A stretch of 64,000 nt of DNA. Source: Xenopus tropicalis. Lineage: Eukaryota; Chordata; Amphibia; Anura; Pipidae. Location: positions 50,523,516 through 50,587,515 of the forward strand of contig NC_030685.2 of NCBI RefSeq assembly GCF_000004195.4, written 5' to 3'. The position numbers and the translations under genes are program-made. The notes beneath the pieces are model-generated. The model made no database searches. It was not told where the DNA came from and was given only the letters and a program-made list of their open reading frames with translations. Every line of letters starts with the position of its first letter. Positions within the stretch are counted from its first letter, which is position 1. Of this stretch, positions 22,020-33,866 are shown in pieces.

Positions 22020-24092
22020 TAAATAGTAGTAAATGACTGTTACCTATTTGTTACATACACAATATTAACACGTGGCTGCCACTAGATTTCTTTTATTTTC
22101 TTTTATTTGTTTTATAATGGAATATCCCAATGTTTTTTTTGCCTAGGTCAGTATTTCTCAGTAGATAAGTGCAAAAGATATGAATACACAGTGAGTTGAC
22201 ATCTTCTGACAAATGTCTAGAGCGCCACTAACTCATATACTGCATATTTTGTTTCCACACCATGTTTATTTTGGAAGTACAATGGTCCTACTTCAGCCTT
22301 ACTGTCCCAATCCACCCTTCCTTACTCAGCCACAGCTACCTCAGCCCCCATATTTAGTCCTTATCAGCACCTGTGTAGTGTCAACTACTTGCCCAGTCCT
22401 GTTTGTTTTTTATTAAATGTTGCAATAACAGAATATGAAAATATATTTGTTACATGACCTTTAAGAACATAGTATAATTAATGATTTTTCATTGTATCAA
22501 GATACTTAATATAAAAATGGATTGTAATGCAAAATGAACCTATAAAAAACCCACAAAAAATCAAAACATTTGCATTTGTGCCTTATTGGTTCATAGGTAT
22601 ACCATTCCCTTTGCACTGTAATATAGTGTTTAGCAAAGTGGTGGATTCTAATCTTTGGCTGAATCTGTTGACTCAAGTGGAAGGTCCACTGAGCCTGGGA
22701 TCAACAGGGCCCCAATAAGCCATTATGCACCACACCCCAAGGATATTTCCACATAGTGAAAGCCCATCTGATGTGTAGAGTCCTATGTACCCCATGCTCT
22801 AAAGCCAATCTAGCTGGTATTGCCTGTTTTCATAGCCAAATAGGGGTTACACTACAAACTAATTTTGGCTCCCCTTTTTTTGATTATATGAATATATAGA
22901 AAAAAACTGTACTTTTATTTTACTATAGGATCTAGTATTGCTTTTCTTCAAATTAATAGCTTACAGGAATGTCTATGGCAAATCCCAAAGTATTTCATTT
23001 AAATATTCAGGATTTGGCAAATTTGTGAATGGTAATTGCTTTTTCTAATTTGTAATGCTAGAATAAAACCCATACACAGTTATGTTTTACCCTTATTGAA
23101 ATCATAAATATAGATAAACGGCATCTGTAATACACCACAATTACAGCAATGCAAAAAGATGCTTAATTATGTGTTAAAAAGGTATATAACATATGTGTGT
23201 TATCAATATGCACAGCCACAAGATGTTTGCTACAAGGAGAGTGCTGGGGCTGTTCCAACCATTGTGTATTTACAGGAAGCAGCCAGCTTGGATAAGCAGG
23301 CAAGAATGGTATGAAAAGAGAGAATCATATTTTCTGTGTTTGCTTCGACTGCAGAAAGCAAAGGTCTTGCTGACTCGGCACCTGCTACTTCCACATTTTT
23401 TGTCCAATGTGTTCAAATATACACGAATCAGCAAAACTGGCTATTTATCACTACAGCACTTGTGCAACTGATTTATACCAAAAGTACTTTTATTTGAGAA
23501 AACAGTTAATATTTTCCATCTTGCTATACAAATCTTTCATCTCTAACAAATCTTCTACCCGTACTAAAGTCCCAAACACCTTCATCAGTTACATTTCATA
23601 TGGCTGAAACTTTAGAAGCTGGCTGTCCAGAACTAAAAGGGCTTAATACACCTTCCAAAATAACATGGTACAGTTGGACATATTTATAGGGGGTGTTAAT
23701 ACTTTCTTTGTTTAAAGAAAACTGTTTGGCTAAGAATATTTAATTGAAGTCAATGCACCTGTCTTTTAATTGAGTTTTTTTTAATCTATTTATTAATGTG
23801 GACTCTGGTATTCAAATCTATATTACCTTATATGGGGTGTTATCTATTTATAGTACGTAGTTGCAGTACATTATTCTTTTACTTAAAATTAGATGGGTCC
23901 TGTAATAATATTAATATGCATTACCCATGTGTTGGTTGGTAATGGGTATGAGCTTTAGGCTACTGTGCTGATTTCAAGAATTAATAGAATGGAAGAAGGA
24001 GGCTATTCCAGGTTAAATGCAAAATTGTGCTTGGTAAGGAGTCATTAAAATATGTCAGGAAACATAAAGAAAGGAAACAGCCACACACTTAC

Positions 24093-24169
24093 TTGTTTAG
24101 TGTCAGATCAAGGATAAATGTGGAGCCAAAGGCCTCTATCTGGAAACTTGCCTGGGCAAGATGCACAGC
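24093..24169 (-). CDS. adam23: adam23 exon 3 (prodomain)
   Basis: A 77-nt minus-strand exon. The acceptor is TATGTTTGCAG and the donor GTAAGT. It starts in phase 0 directly after the HNK that ends exon 2, reads AVHLAQASFQIEAFG, then STFILDLTLN, and ends with two bases (AA) that exon 4 completes to Asn. From memory the vertebrate ADAM23 sequence here is AVHLAQASFQIEAFGSKFILDLILN, so only a few residues differ. Too short for ORF finders in this frame, it is recognisable by homology and perfect splice signals. Confidence 0.95.
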
Positions 24170-27100
24170 CTGCAAACATAAAAGGATACAGATTAAATTT
24201 AACTTTGTTCTTTATACCATGTACAAAACTGACACCAATTTGAAAGAGTACAGAATTTATTTGTGTTTTGTAATGTAAGTCTTTTGTCACAGGTAGCATT
24301 TCTTGCCCATACCTGCTTAAGCAGTAATAGACAGGTTCTTGCTAAAAGATACTGGCAGTGATATCAGCTTAAAAAGTAATGAAATAACGTTTCACATAGT
24401 GTTCAAGGGGAATGTTTTAGCCATAAAAACATTTCCAATAGTTCTTTCAGCATTAGAACTTAATGTAATACATAGAATTCCAAACTATTGTATGGACCTC
24501 CAAAACATTTTATTTTCTGATTTTTATGTGTTATCACCCCAGTGAAAAAGACTCTAGAATAAAGCAAAAATGCTATGCAATGTTAAATACATCTGACCTG
24601 TTGGATAAAACATTGTTTTTTGTACAAATCAAGTAGGGGAAAAACTACTGCCTTCTATACAAGTTGGATATAGATTTGTTTCATATAAATGTAATTTGCT
24701 GCCGTCACTTTTATTTTAAGACCCAGCATTACTGCCATAGTGACCATTCCCAGGAATATTACTCCCCTCCTAGCTTCATGGCTTGCCACAGTTATTTATC
24801 ACCTAGTTACATTACTTGCTCTGTGAGATTTTCCAGAACCCTATTAGATTAATCCACAACAAGCCATTTACATACTAGATATGTTTTTCTGCACACATTT
24901 ACAGAAATCATACAGCATCCAGTTACACTGAATTGGGCCCAGTTAGGAAGTTGTATGGTTGTTTCAATTATGCTGTTACTTGGTTACATTGCTCTCTGTC
25001 CAAAACATTGTTCTGGGCTAGCTACATACACAAGTGCCCCGTTTCATGATAAGTAACATAGTTCTTTGTCACTCTGGAAACATTACTCAGCACTAGAGAC
25101 ATTGCCCAGTTACATAGCTCTGCAATCATGTTGCAATTTTGTCCAGTGAATTGTGTTCTCATTCATTTCCAACCAATGTATGCAGCATTTCCTTTGTGGT
25201 AGTTGTGGGCTGCATGTTGTTGGAGATTTTATTTTGAACACAACAAATTTATATTAGAACAGATTTTTTCATGAGTCATAAGTAAAACACAGTGCTATTG
25301 TGTAGCAACCAGTAGTACATGTGCTTTCATCATTCTGAATGTATTGCATAACCGAGATAAATGGGGCCAGGCTCTCTTTAATGAAGGGAGTTTATAGTAC
25401 AAGAGTGTCATAGCCATGGTGTCGGCAGGACTGAATAAAGATTAACTCCTAATTGGTGTCTGTGTTGGTGCAAATGATGGTCAAGACTTCTACATTTTCA
25501 ATATTTATGCTGAAAAATAAAAAGGCCTCTCAGAATAATTTATTAAACTAACATACAGCCTTTTTCTAAAATCACTGACAATCTCCAGGAAGATCATCTC
25601 AGTTTTGCCAGCTAAATGCAAAACAACCTTTAAAACAGATGTTTCCTGATGCGAATACTTCAGATTAATATGTTGGTGACCATATATCTGCACAGAATTG
25701 CCCAAGAATCAAACATTTTTACTGAAATTTATTATACCTTGCATCTACAAGTACAACATTGAAGTCATACTTAAATTTTGCAATATTTCTAATGATATGT
25801 ACATATAACAATGACAAGGCATTAAGATGGAAAATGGAGCAGAGTATAGTGCTAACTCTAGTTATCAGCAACAGCTAAACAACTTTAATGTATCCTGGGC
25901 TAAACAGCAGGCAGCCAACTAAATCAAGAGAGGTGGCAAGCAGTAGAAGCTGGAGGGTATGATACGTATGACAGGTTTAGAAGAACACCAGGTAGAAAAT
26001 AAAGCAGGTTATGGCAGATGAGAGAAGTAGGTAGTAGAAGCAAATAAAGTAGAGGATGGTTGGTTGTGTCACACTAAAAATATGAAGGAAGACAGTAAGC
26101 CCAGTTGCCTGATACACAGATAGAAATAGTTAAAAAGGACTCATTGATTTAAAGCAAAAGTGCAAAAGAAAGAAATTGTTCTCCATGCGATATAGGCAGC
26201 ATGTGTTCCAAACAATGGGAAGTGGCAAAAGGGTTGATAGGGGCATTTGTAATGCTGCATGCCTTTAGCTTTAGGATACAACCCACCAAACACAGGCCAG
26301 TGCATAAAATACCCTCTGACTATATAAATAAATAATTAGCCATGAAGCAAGAGAAAATGACAATTTAGCAGCTTTGTTTTCCAACACATTATTTTTACCA
26401 TCCTCTCAATCACTACATCATACTGACAGCCAACTACAAAGAGCTATAAAGGGAAAACAATGGTCTTGCTACACACCAGATACACAATGAAGAAATCTAT
26501 TCTGTGCTTTATGGCTCTGTTGGACAGACAACTAGACATGGGGAAACGGTAATGTCCTTGTCATTGTTCTTTCTCCATTCTTTTCAGTTTTATCTTTTCT
26601 GGGTAACTGATTTTTGAGAATTACACAACAGCCAATATATAAGTAAAAGCTGGAATGTTATGATGGTGCGATCAATAAAGTCAGTATTGAAACCTGCATT
26701 AGACATGCTGATAAGCATTTTCTTTGCACAATTCCAAGCAATTTCACAAAAACACTGTTGTCTCTAAACCCCATCTTAAAATTATGAAATATAAAGTTGC
26801 ATAAGAAAAAGCTTTTGACAATAAATTGAAGGAATTTAAGATGTTTTGGTTGTTTATACCATACATTTCACGCACATTGTAATACATTAGTCTGGTTTAA
26901 TATAGATATATGTAGATAGACATGAATTTCATTTTAATAGCTTGGTAGAAAAACAGTACTGAGCTGCTCAGTTGTACAGCAAGTGATCAGAGCATTCTAA
27001 GATCAGCCAAAGCATGTTGTATCAACACAATCTGTATATATAGATAGATGCCAATTTCTAGTCATCTGCTTAACACTCCTTTAGCTATTGCTTCTTCAGT

Positions 27101-27644
27101 CTACCACAACACAAACTAACTGTACTAATAATCTGCTATAAGGCTGATTTACTAACTGGGTTGTACCAGTGAAGGTGATTTCACTTGTTTACTACTACTA
27201 CTAGTAATAGTAGTAGACTGATCACAGCTAATAGTTGTAAAATAGCCATAACCTTTGTATCATCTCTGTTAGCAGTGTCCTGTTTTTTCCAGTCCAATAA
27301 TTGTGATTCTGAACATAAGCAGAAACCTTGATGTTATGGTCATGCCAGAAATCATGCTTGGTAAGCTGCAAAACAGCAGTGATTTAGCCAAAGTAAGCAT
27401 TGGAAAGCTTTTATTAAAAGTTTTTTTCATTCATGTTATTTTAAGATTGAGCAACTAAAAGAAGGTCAAGACATATCAGAAAGTTTTAAAAATAGTTTAG
27501 ATTGTATTGCTCAAACTAACGTAATACTTTCTGTCAATTTTCCCTTCTCTACTTCTTTTTTCTGCTCTCTTTATATGACATTTGTTAACTAACTATATCT
27601 CTGGTAATACCTAAAAATAGACCAAGGAATGAGTTGTAGCAATG

Positions 27645-27669
27645 TATATATATATATATATATATATAT
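27645..27669. repeat. (TA)n microsatellite
   Basis: About 12 uninterrupted TA units. A second (TA)n tract of about nine units lies at 28637-28655. Both are in adam23 intron 2. Confidence 0.9.
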
Positions 27670-27851
27670 TTACATTACAAATCATTTCTCAACTTGCTTT
27701 TTGGGAAGTCCTCTGGGTAAGTTACTTAACATTTATATGATTTAAAACATAACTTGCTGGCTGTGCAGGGACACAAGAGGGGTAATTTACAATGCCCCAC
27801 ACACAGGGAGCAAAGTGCAAAAAAAGTCGCAATTGAGGCATTGTGCCTCTG

Positions 27852-28025
27852 CTAGTGATGGAAGATTTTTTTGCCACAAAAACACTTATAGATTCCAATG
27901 TATTGCCAAAAAGTTGCTTTGTTTGGAAAAATTTGCCACGATAAACATCCATTGACAATATGTTCTGCACATTTTTGCCATTTCGTGAATTTCTCAGTGA
28001 AACAGGACAATTTTTCACTAGTCTC
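27852..28025. repeat. Decayed 'CTAGTGATGG...GCGAA'-type repeat
   Basis: It starts CTAGTGATGGAAGATTTTTT and contains 'attccaatgtattgccaaaa' and 'tttgccatttcgtgaatttc'. From memory this resembles a frequent Xenopus repeat whose intact copies begin CTAGTGATGAGCGAA and are much richer in CG. CpG decay would explain the TG/CA-rich form. A shorter relative starts near 29238 (CTAGTTATGAGCGAAAC). Confidence 0.4.
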
Positions 28026-28049
28026 TGCACTCCAATTCAAGAAAGGCAA

Positions 28050-28079
28050 GTGTGTGTGTGTGGGGGGGGGGGGGGGGGG
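28050..28079 (+). repeat. (TG)n followed by an 18-base G run
   Basis: Six TG units run straight into 18 consecutive G. This is an extreme homopolymer and could form a G-quadruplex on the plus strand. Length may be unreliable in sequencing. Confidence 0.9.
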
Positions 28080-28249
28080 CGTGTAGGCATTCCCCCTATT
28101 GCCCTCTTTCTGAATTGTAGCCCTGGGCCAATTTGGGATTGTTTACCACTTACTGCTAAAGTTGGATTGGATTACCTATATCTATAAATAAATAGATAAG
28201 GAGACTATACAGCAAACTCTATGTTTTATTCTCCAGTAGATTCTTAATC

Positions 28250-28390
28250 AGACTAAATGGCATCCATTCAGAAGAAAAAAGGTTCCATCTTAAGTAAAGT
28301 TGTGGAATTCTCTCACCGAAGTGGTTATATTGGCACATATTTAGATAACTTCAAGAGAGGTTTGGGTGGCTTTTTAGCAAGGGTGAAAAT
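28250..28390 (+). mobile_element. Possible LINE C-terminal remnant
   Basis: The plus-strand translation KKKGSILSKVVEFSHRSGYI, then TYLDNFKRGLGGFLA, has the 'VVxF...YLDxFKxGLxGFL' pattern seen at the end of CR1/L2 ORF2 proteins and in frame order with the copies elsewhere. The frame stays open for 64 codons. No 3' UTR match to the other copies is seen, so it would be a different subfamily. Confidence 0.35.
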
Positions 28391-29428
28391 AGGGCTACTT
28401 AAAGTAGCTCTCAGCACACATGGGGGCATAGTGTCTTTGTACTTTTGTTAGCACACAACTCATACAAGAAAACTGACATTATTAAATACTAGTTTTGTAG
28501 TATACACTTAAAGCAAAGATTTTATTTTTTATGAATATTGCGTGTTGGTTTTTTGTCTCCACTTGCCAGTGTAGTATTGTACAACGTACATTTGTTTTAT
28601 AAATGTTACACCAAGGATTCTTTGGCCTGTAGTTGTTATATATATATATATATATTGTTGTATTATGTAACTCCAGTTTTACATTAATCGTACCAAACAC
28701 AAGATGAAAGCCATATATACATAGTTATTTTTCAATTTCAGAATTTTGTGGCATTAAAAAAAATGTGATTTTTAAACTCTGCCTGGGTTGTTCCAAGACT
28801 TAAATAACAAAAACTGCAAAGTGCTATAAATTAAAAGATTTAAGTTCTGTTTTCTAAAAGAATTGCAAAGCAAAGTTGAATTCTGCAGATCTAGTAAGTA
28901 AAATCATGCACAGAAGGCCTTGACCTTGGAAGCAACCAGTCAATACAATTTTTTTTTTTACTTGTCTTGTTCTTATTTAAGTTTCCTTTATCTTGCTCTG
29001 GGTTGAAGATGTTCAAATGAAGGTCAGTGTATGCTCTAGCCAATTAAATTGCATTCCACCACTCAAAATTAATATAAAAAAACTATATTTAATATAGTAC
29101 ATATGTATACTATATTTCTAGACAAACCACATAATCCCCATCTGATCTGCACCTTCCAGTGCATACTGTCTCTCTATAAGCAAAAGGGTCTGGGTGGAGA
29201 TTAATCTGTATTTTATTTTAATTTAGCTGATTGTGTCTAGTTATGAGCGAAACTGTGCCAAATTTAGCCAAAATGCATTGGAGTCAAAGGGAAGGAAAAT
29301 TATACTGCAGTTAAGGCCCTACCTTGTTAGAGAAGCAACTTTCCACTAAGCTTCCTATTGTGCCAGGGTGAATGCCAGTCCCTAGTGGGGAAAGAAAGAT
29401 CTGTTATGTTACTGTCATGTTGTAAATT

Positions 29429-29700
29429 AGTTTTTTTCTTATGTATGTATGTTAATAAAATGATTTGAGTTTTATATATTTTATTTTAGAACATTCATTT
29501 TTAAATTGCATTTATTAATGAAATACACATTTATACATATAAGAAGATAGGTACTAGTGAGAGCAGGGTTATCATAGGGTATAGGCTCATGATTTGGTCT
29601 GAACCTTAACCATAATAACCAAAATTAGCCTAATGTCCCAAATAAAATAACTATATAAAACTCAAATCAATTTTATTAACATACACACAAAAGCAAAAAG
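29429..29700. repeat. Fold-back element with ~55-bp arms
   Basis: GTATGTATGTTAATAAAATG then TTTGAGTTTTATATA (left) pairs with TATATAAAACTCAAATCAAT then TTTATTAACATACAC (right), separated by about 150 bp of AT-rich DNA. No ORF is present. It appears to be a MITE with the arms as terminal or subterminal inverted repeats. Confidence 0.6.
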
Positions 29701-30479
29701 CAGTGTTAATCTTGATTGCAAGCTGGAAATGAACTTTGTGTGTTAGAACATATATTGATCTAATATATTGATTATTTGGGTTCTTTTTATATAGTAGAGC
29801 ACACACCGAACTTTAATGGTGGGCCATACAAAAGAGATCAGCATTGGACATATTGGGGCATATAAAAAATGTAATAAATATAATTGCTAATTAAAAAGCT
29901 GCACCAACTTATCCTTGAAGACACACGTTTTGTTTTCAAGAGGTTGAGACAAAATTTAATATGAAGTAATTCTGGAATGGAATTCCAGAGTTAAGAGGCA
30001 GCAAGAAATTAAGACAATGGAAGCAGTGAAAGTTGGTTGTGTGAAGAGACAGGGCTCTGAGAGAAATGAAAAAGTTTTATATTTAAAACCATGAAAAGGA
30101 TTTTTTAAATGATTCTTTGCCTAATGTAATCATGATAAAGATTTTAACAACAGAGGGACCTGCAAAAAAGGGGGATTCTAGCAAAAGAGTTGAAGATCAC
30201 TTTGAGGTTTGTGAGGGTCAGTGACTTGTTGACCCGAGCATCACAAGTTTAATGCCAGTACATTATCCACAAATGCAGAGAAATAATTGTAAAATATATG
30301 CAAATAAACAGTTCAGTCTCTATTTTTCAACATTAATAATCATTATTAATCCAAAGTACACAACATATTAATGCATAGAATCCAACATTTATTATTACCC
30401 CTTCCTGAAAACCCTAAAAGGAATAGCCTTATCTTCAAAAAGGCCTATGACCATTTTTCCTCTGTTTTCCATTTTTTTT

Positions 30480-30652
30480 CACTTTTGAATTAATTTTCTG
30501 TATGAAGAAGACAGTGACATTCTGAAACAATTTGCAATTGGTCTTTATTTTTTGTGTTATTTGAATTATTTAGGTTTTTGTTCAGTAGCTCTCCAGTTTA
30601 GAATTGCAGTTATCTGGCGGCTTTGGTCAAATTTACCATAGCATCCAGTGGT
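30480..30652. repeat. Repeat fragment resembling interiors of TTAA elements
   Basis: The words 'acagtgacattctgaaacaa', 'tttgcaattggtctttattt' and 'cagtagctctccagtttaga' are, from memory, typical of the interior of a common Xenopus TTAA-type repeat. No terminus is preserved. Confidence 0.35.
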
Positions 30653-31256
30653 TTAAAGAATAAGTAAACCTTTTTTTTTCTATTCACCTCTTGTATTGGT
30701 TATTGATTGCTTTATATGTTACTCTGTATGTCCAATGTATGAAACCCACTTATTGTACAGCGCTGCGGAATATGTTGGCGCTTTATAAATAAATGTTAAT
30801 AATAATAATAATAATAATTTTAATAAAATTACTCTAAACAGCTTCCCAGATTGCCTGCCTTTGTCCCTCTGTTCTTTCTTACCTGGTTGCTGAGTTACAT
30901 TCTGCTCTATTCCACTCCTTCCTTGTTAAGAGTGAAGCTCCGCCCCCACTTCCTGTTCAGGTCTCTCACTACACCAACAAGTTGTGGGAGTGGAGAGCCC
31001 TTCTTCGCATGCCTGGAGGCAGCAGAAGCCAGCCTGTGTATGAGCAGGCTTTTTTTTTTCCAGGAGGGTGGGGGCTTCTGCTCCTTCTGAAGACTTTCAA
31101 ACATGGCACATGTGACTGCAAAACACCAGGGGGAAGTGCTGGAAATGGTGGATTAAAGTAGTCTTATATTAAAAATTAAGGTAGTGTAAAGTGTAGAGAA
31201 TAGTAGTCTGAGGCTAAATATATGATTTGTTTTTGTAACATTTACATCTCCTTTAA
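30653..31256. mobile_element. TTAA-flanked element containing a LINE/SINE tail
   Basis: The left end TTAAAGAATAAGTAAACC and right end TTTACATCTCCTTTAA are inverted and both bounded by TTAA. Inside, 30735-30825 is a retroposon 3' tail: ACAGCGCTGCGGAATATGTT then GGCGCTTTATAAATAAA and an (AAT)n tract. The interior after it is GC-richer ('gaagctccgcccccacttcc'). ORFs of 65-79 codons on both strands are repeat-derived. Confidence 0.6.
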
Positions 31257-31530
31257 GGCTGAACGCACATAGACTACTGCTACTGCTTCTTTCAGCCTAT
31301 ATTTTGTAGGCAGGAGGAGAGAAGGTGATCCACTATCTTCCATAGCTCCTTGTAGCTGCACTGAGAGGCAAAGGTTTGGCCTGAGTGCAGCTACACAGAG
31401 CAGAAGTCGGACCAAAATGGCCTGTGTTCATGTTTGTTGGAGCTACACAGAGCAGTGGAAGGGAGCAGGTCCGCTTCTTTCTGCCTGCCTACAGAGCATA
31501 GATGAAAAGAAGAGGAGCCAGCACTCTGAA
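31257..31530. repeat. GC-richer repeat, related to the 62.9-63.2 kb fold-back
   Basis: It contains GAGCAGGTCCGCTTCTTTCT followed by GCCTGCCTAC, close to AGCAGATCCGCTTCTCCCAG in the palindrome at 62898-63234, plus a repeated 'agctacacagagcag'. Ends are not clear. Confidence 0.4.
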
Positions 31531-31611
31531 ACAAACCATACAGGCCCCTACTATTGATGATCAGTTTACCATTGAATATCAGTATAACTGGAAATACAGG
31601 TTACTAGAAGG

Positions 31612-31860
31612 TTGTTAAGGGCCATAGAGAGATTAGTTGCACGCACTAAATCTCAGCTACCGCGGGCAACTAATCCCCCTGAAATGCCTTTCCACTGGCA
31701 ATAAAGTGGATCAGTGAAGGGTAGGCATAAGCGGCACTTTGTTTTCTGAAGTTACATGTAGTTTCCTCCTAAAGTAAACTTCGGGTGACTTCGGAAAACA
31801 AAGCACCACACATGCCTTCCCACCTGCAATTCAATTTATTACCAGTGGCCCCTGCCCCTA
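31612..31860. repeat. Imperfect fold-back repeat
   Basis: GAAATGCCTTTCCACTGGCA pairs loosely with GCCTTCCCACCTGCAATTCA, and 'aagtggatcagtgaaggg' and 'cttcggaaaacaaagc' face 'gcactttgttttctgaagtt'. It looks like an old palindromic MITE that has lost part of its symmetry. Confidence 0.45.
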
Positions 31861-32017
31861 ACAAGACTATTATTCAGAAAATAGTCATCTCCCAAGTGAT
31901 GTATTTCTAATCCTATTATCTTGCAGTATTCCCAGTAGTGCACAGAAGTTCAGTTACAAAAAGCACTGTTATCTTAAGCACCCATTCCTTTTATGCCAGT
32001 AACAAGTGTTCAGTAGT

Positions 32018-32351
32018 ACAGGTATCGGACCCCTTATCCGGAAACCCATTATCCAGAAAGTTTCAAATTACGGAAGGGCCATCTCCCATAGACTCCATTT
32101 TAATCAAATAATTCACATTTTTAAAAATGGTTTCCTTTTTCTCTGTAATAATAAAACAGTACCTTGTACCTGATCCCAACTAAGATAGAATTAATCCTTA
32201 TTGGAGCCAAAACAATCCTATTGGTTTTAATTACAGTTTAAATACATTTTTTAGTAGATTTAAGGTAGGAGATCCAAATTATGGAAAGACCCCTTATCCG
32301 GAAAACCCCAGGTCCCGAGCATTCTGAATAATAGGTTCCATACGTGTACTG
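32018..32351 (-). mobile_element. 'GGATAA' MITE, full-length copy
   Basis: In plus orientation it reads ACAGGTATCGGACCCCTTAT through GGTTCCATACGTGTACTG. It is the reverse complement of the copies at 9351 and 34845: 'agtaccttgtacctgatccc' here is 'gggatcaagtacaaagcact' there. Both ends carry 'ttatccggaaa', giving the inverted-terminal pattern of a DNA transposon. Confidence 0.75.
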
Positions 32352-32434
32352 CATTTATCAAGGAAGTTTTAAAATTAGGTACAAACTGTACTGTTTAGGA
32401 AATTACTACTTTTGGCTCCAAATTATCAGATAAA

Positions 32435-32592
32435 GATGCAGACAGGGGTGGGCCCTGGCCCGGAGCTGCTGACGGCTGCCATTCTCCTTCCCCCGGTGCA
32501 CCTGAAAGTAACTATATTACACGAGTGCTTGGGGGTTGGGCGGTCAGCAGTGGGTCCCTGGGGTGGCAACCCCCCAGTCTAACCCTGGATCC
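32435..32592. repeat. GC-rich repeat (GGTCGGACTGGG group)
   Basis: It is bordered by AGACAGGGGTGGGCCCTGGC and CCCCCAGTCTAACCCTGGAT, resembling the inverted edges of the block at 5497-5765. The interior holds 'cccggtgcacctgaaagta'. No gene content. Confidence 0.4.
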
Positions 32593-32735
32593 AGATAGGC
32601 AGTACATGTACAAGTTTACCCACTACAACAAGCTCCCACGTGACAAGATAAAATGATTGGATTCTAGCAAGAAAACCAATACCGAAATTTACCTTGCATT
32701 TTAAAATACTTCAAATACTTTGAGCAATAGTGCCC

Positions 32736-33627
32736 TTAAAGGAAAACTAAAGCTTAACAAAAGAAATTGTTGTACATTAGGCTAATGTCAGACGAGGCGC
32801 CTGGCATATATTTTCGGCAAGCTGAAAATCGTTTGCCGAAAATAGTGCCATCCGCCTCCCACCTGTGCCTGCACCTGAATGAATGAAATACGCTCGGGTG
32901 CAGGCACATGTACAAAGTCTAACGTTTTTTGCCGGATATCGGCTACATGTGCCTGCACCCGAGCATATTCCATTCATTCAGGTGCAGGCACAGGTAGGAG
33001 GTGGATGGCGCTATTTTCAGCAAGCGATTTTCAGCTTGCTTATGCCAGACCCCTTTGTCTGACATAAGCCTTGTGTTTTGGGCTTCTGTGCCAGCAAATC
33101 CATCCACGTCAGGGGGGCCTGTGGGTGAATCTGCACACACAGAATGTATTTCTTATCAAAGGCAAACCTTTAGCAGTGAAGATCTGTGCCTCCAAAGATG
33201 CCCTGATCTCCTGATTAATAACTGCACATGTTCCGAGCTACTGTCAGTTACTGAGTTTGGGGGCCAACACACAATATACTGTATATGTAGAATATAAATG
33301 TCACAATAGAAAGCTGATTATCAATTCATTCTCTGAATTTAATAATCAGTCATATAACATAAGTTTATATGATGGGCCAGCCTCATTTTCTGCTTGATAA
33401 TTTGTGACGACTCCTCAGCTCGGCTTCTCAACAGCTGCTCAGAGCATACTGAGCATGTGCATTGTCCTGGACAGTTCCAACAGAATGGGGAGCTCTTTTG
33501 ACAACTGTAAAGACCTATATCATTGCTACTATAGAGATGCTGAAACATTTGGCTAGTGCAGTCATTTTAGAATATAGAATATGGCATTTCTAGACATATT
33601 TATACTTAGGGCTTAGTTCTCCTTTAA
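32736..33627. mobile_element. TTAA-flanked element with a nested palindrome
   Basis: The left end TTAAAGGAAAACTAAAGCTTAA and right end GGGCTTAGTTCTCCTTTAA are inverted, with TTAA at both borders, about 890 bp apart. A second palindromic element lies inside at 32785-33070. The remaining interior has 'agcatactgagcatgtgcat' and 'tgtcctggacagttccaac'. There is no transposase. Confidence 0.7.
32785..33070. mobile_element. Nested fold-back MITE (GTGCAGGCACA arms)
   Basis: The arms share 'tgtcagac', 'ggcata', 'aagctgaaaatcg', 'gaaaatagtgccatccgcct' and 'cacctgtgcctgcacctgaa', then 'gctcgggtgcaggcacatgt', with a centre near 32927. The outer ends TGTCAGACGAGGCGCCTGGC and GACCCCTTTGTCTGACA are inverted. 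ORFs on both strands here encode repeat peptide only. Confidence 0.75.
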
Positions 33628-33840
33628 ACTAATTTTAGTACAAAACTCTTTTTAAAAACTCAGCCTTATCAATGGAATTCTGTTGTATTTAAGCTGCCCC
33701 AATGGCTCTTGAGATGGGTACACAGTCAAGTTTACAAAGTTCAAAGAAAGTTGGTTTTCACTATATCACGTTTTGTGTAGTGTTGGGTGCAAGCTCCTCC
33801 CCACTGCCATGGGGCAATCGACAATTCACAATAAAACCAC

Positions 33841-33866
33841 CTAAAGGGTGGTTACCCAAAACGTTG
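33841..33866 (+). ncRNA. Decayed hammerhead-like motif, copy D
   Basis: CTAAAGGGTGGTTACCCAAA then ACGTTGCC. Stem GGGT/ACCC, the AACGTT word and AATAAA (33883) are kept in the same order as in copies A-F, but the CTGANGA box has lost bases and GAAAC has become AAAAC. It is included as a degenerate relative only. Confidence 0.25.

Larger units (their letters stand above)
11750..24092 (-). other. adam23: adam23 intron 3
   Basis: An intron of 12,343 bp packed with transposons: a hAT element at 12708-13483, the nested complex at 13570-14762, the inverted-repeat complex at 15981-18006, LINE tails at 18415-18795 and 21215-21390, and hairpins at 19987-20112 and 21946-22019. I see nothing recognisable in 11750-12700, 14765-15540, 18800-19980, 20115-20725 and 22020-24090. 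Confidence 0.8.
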
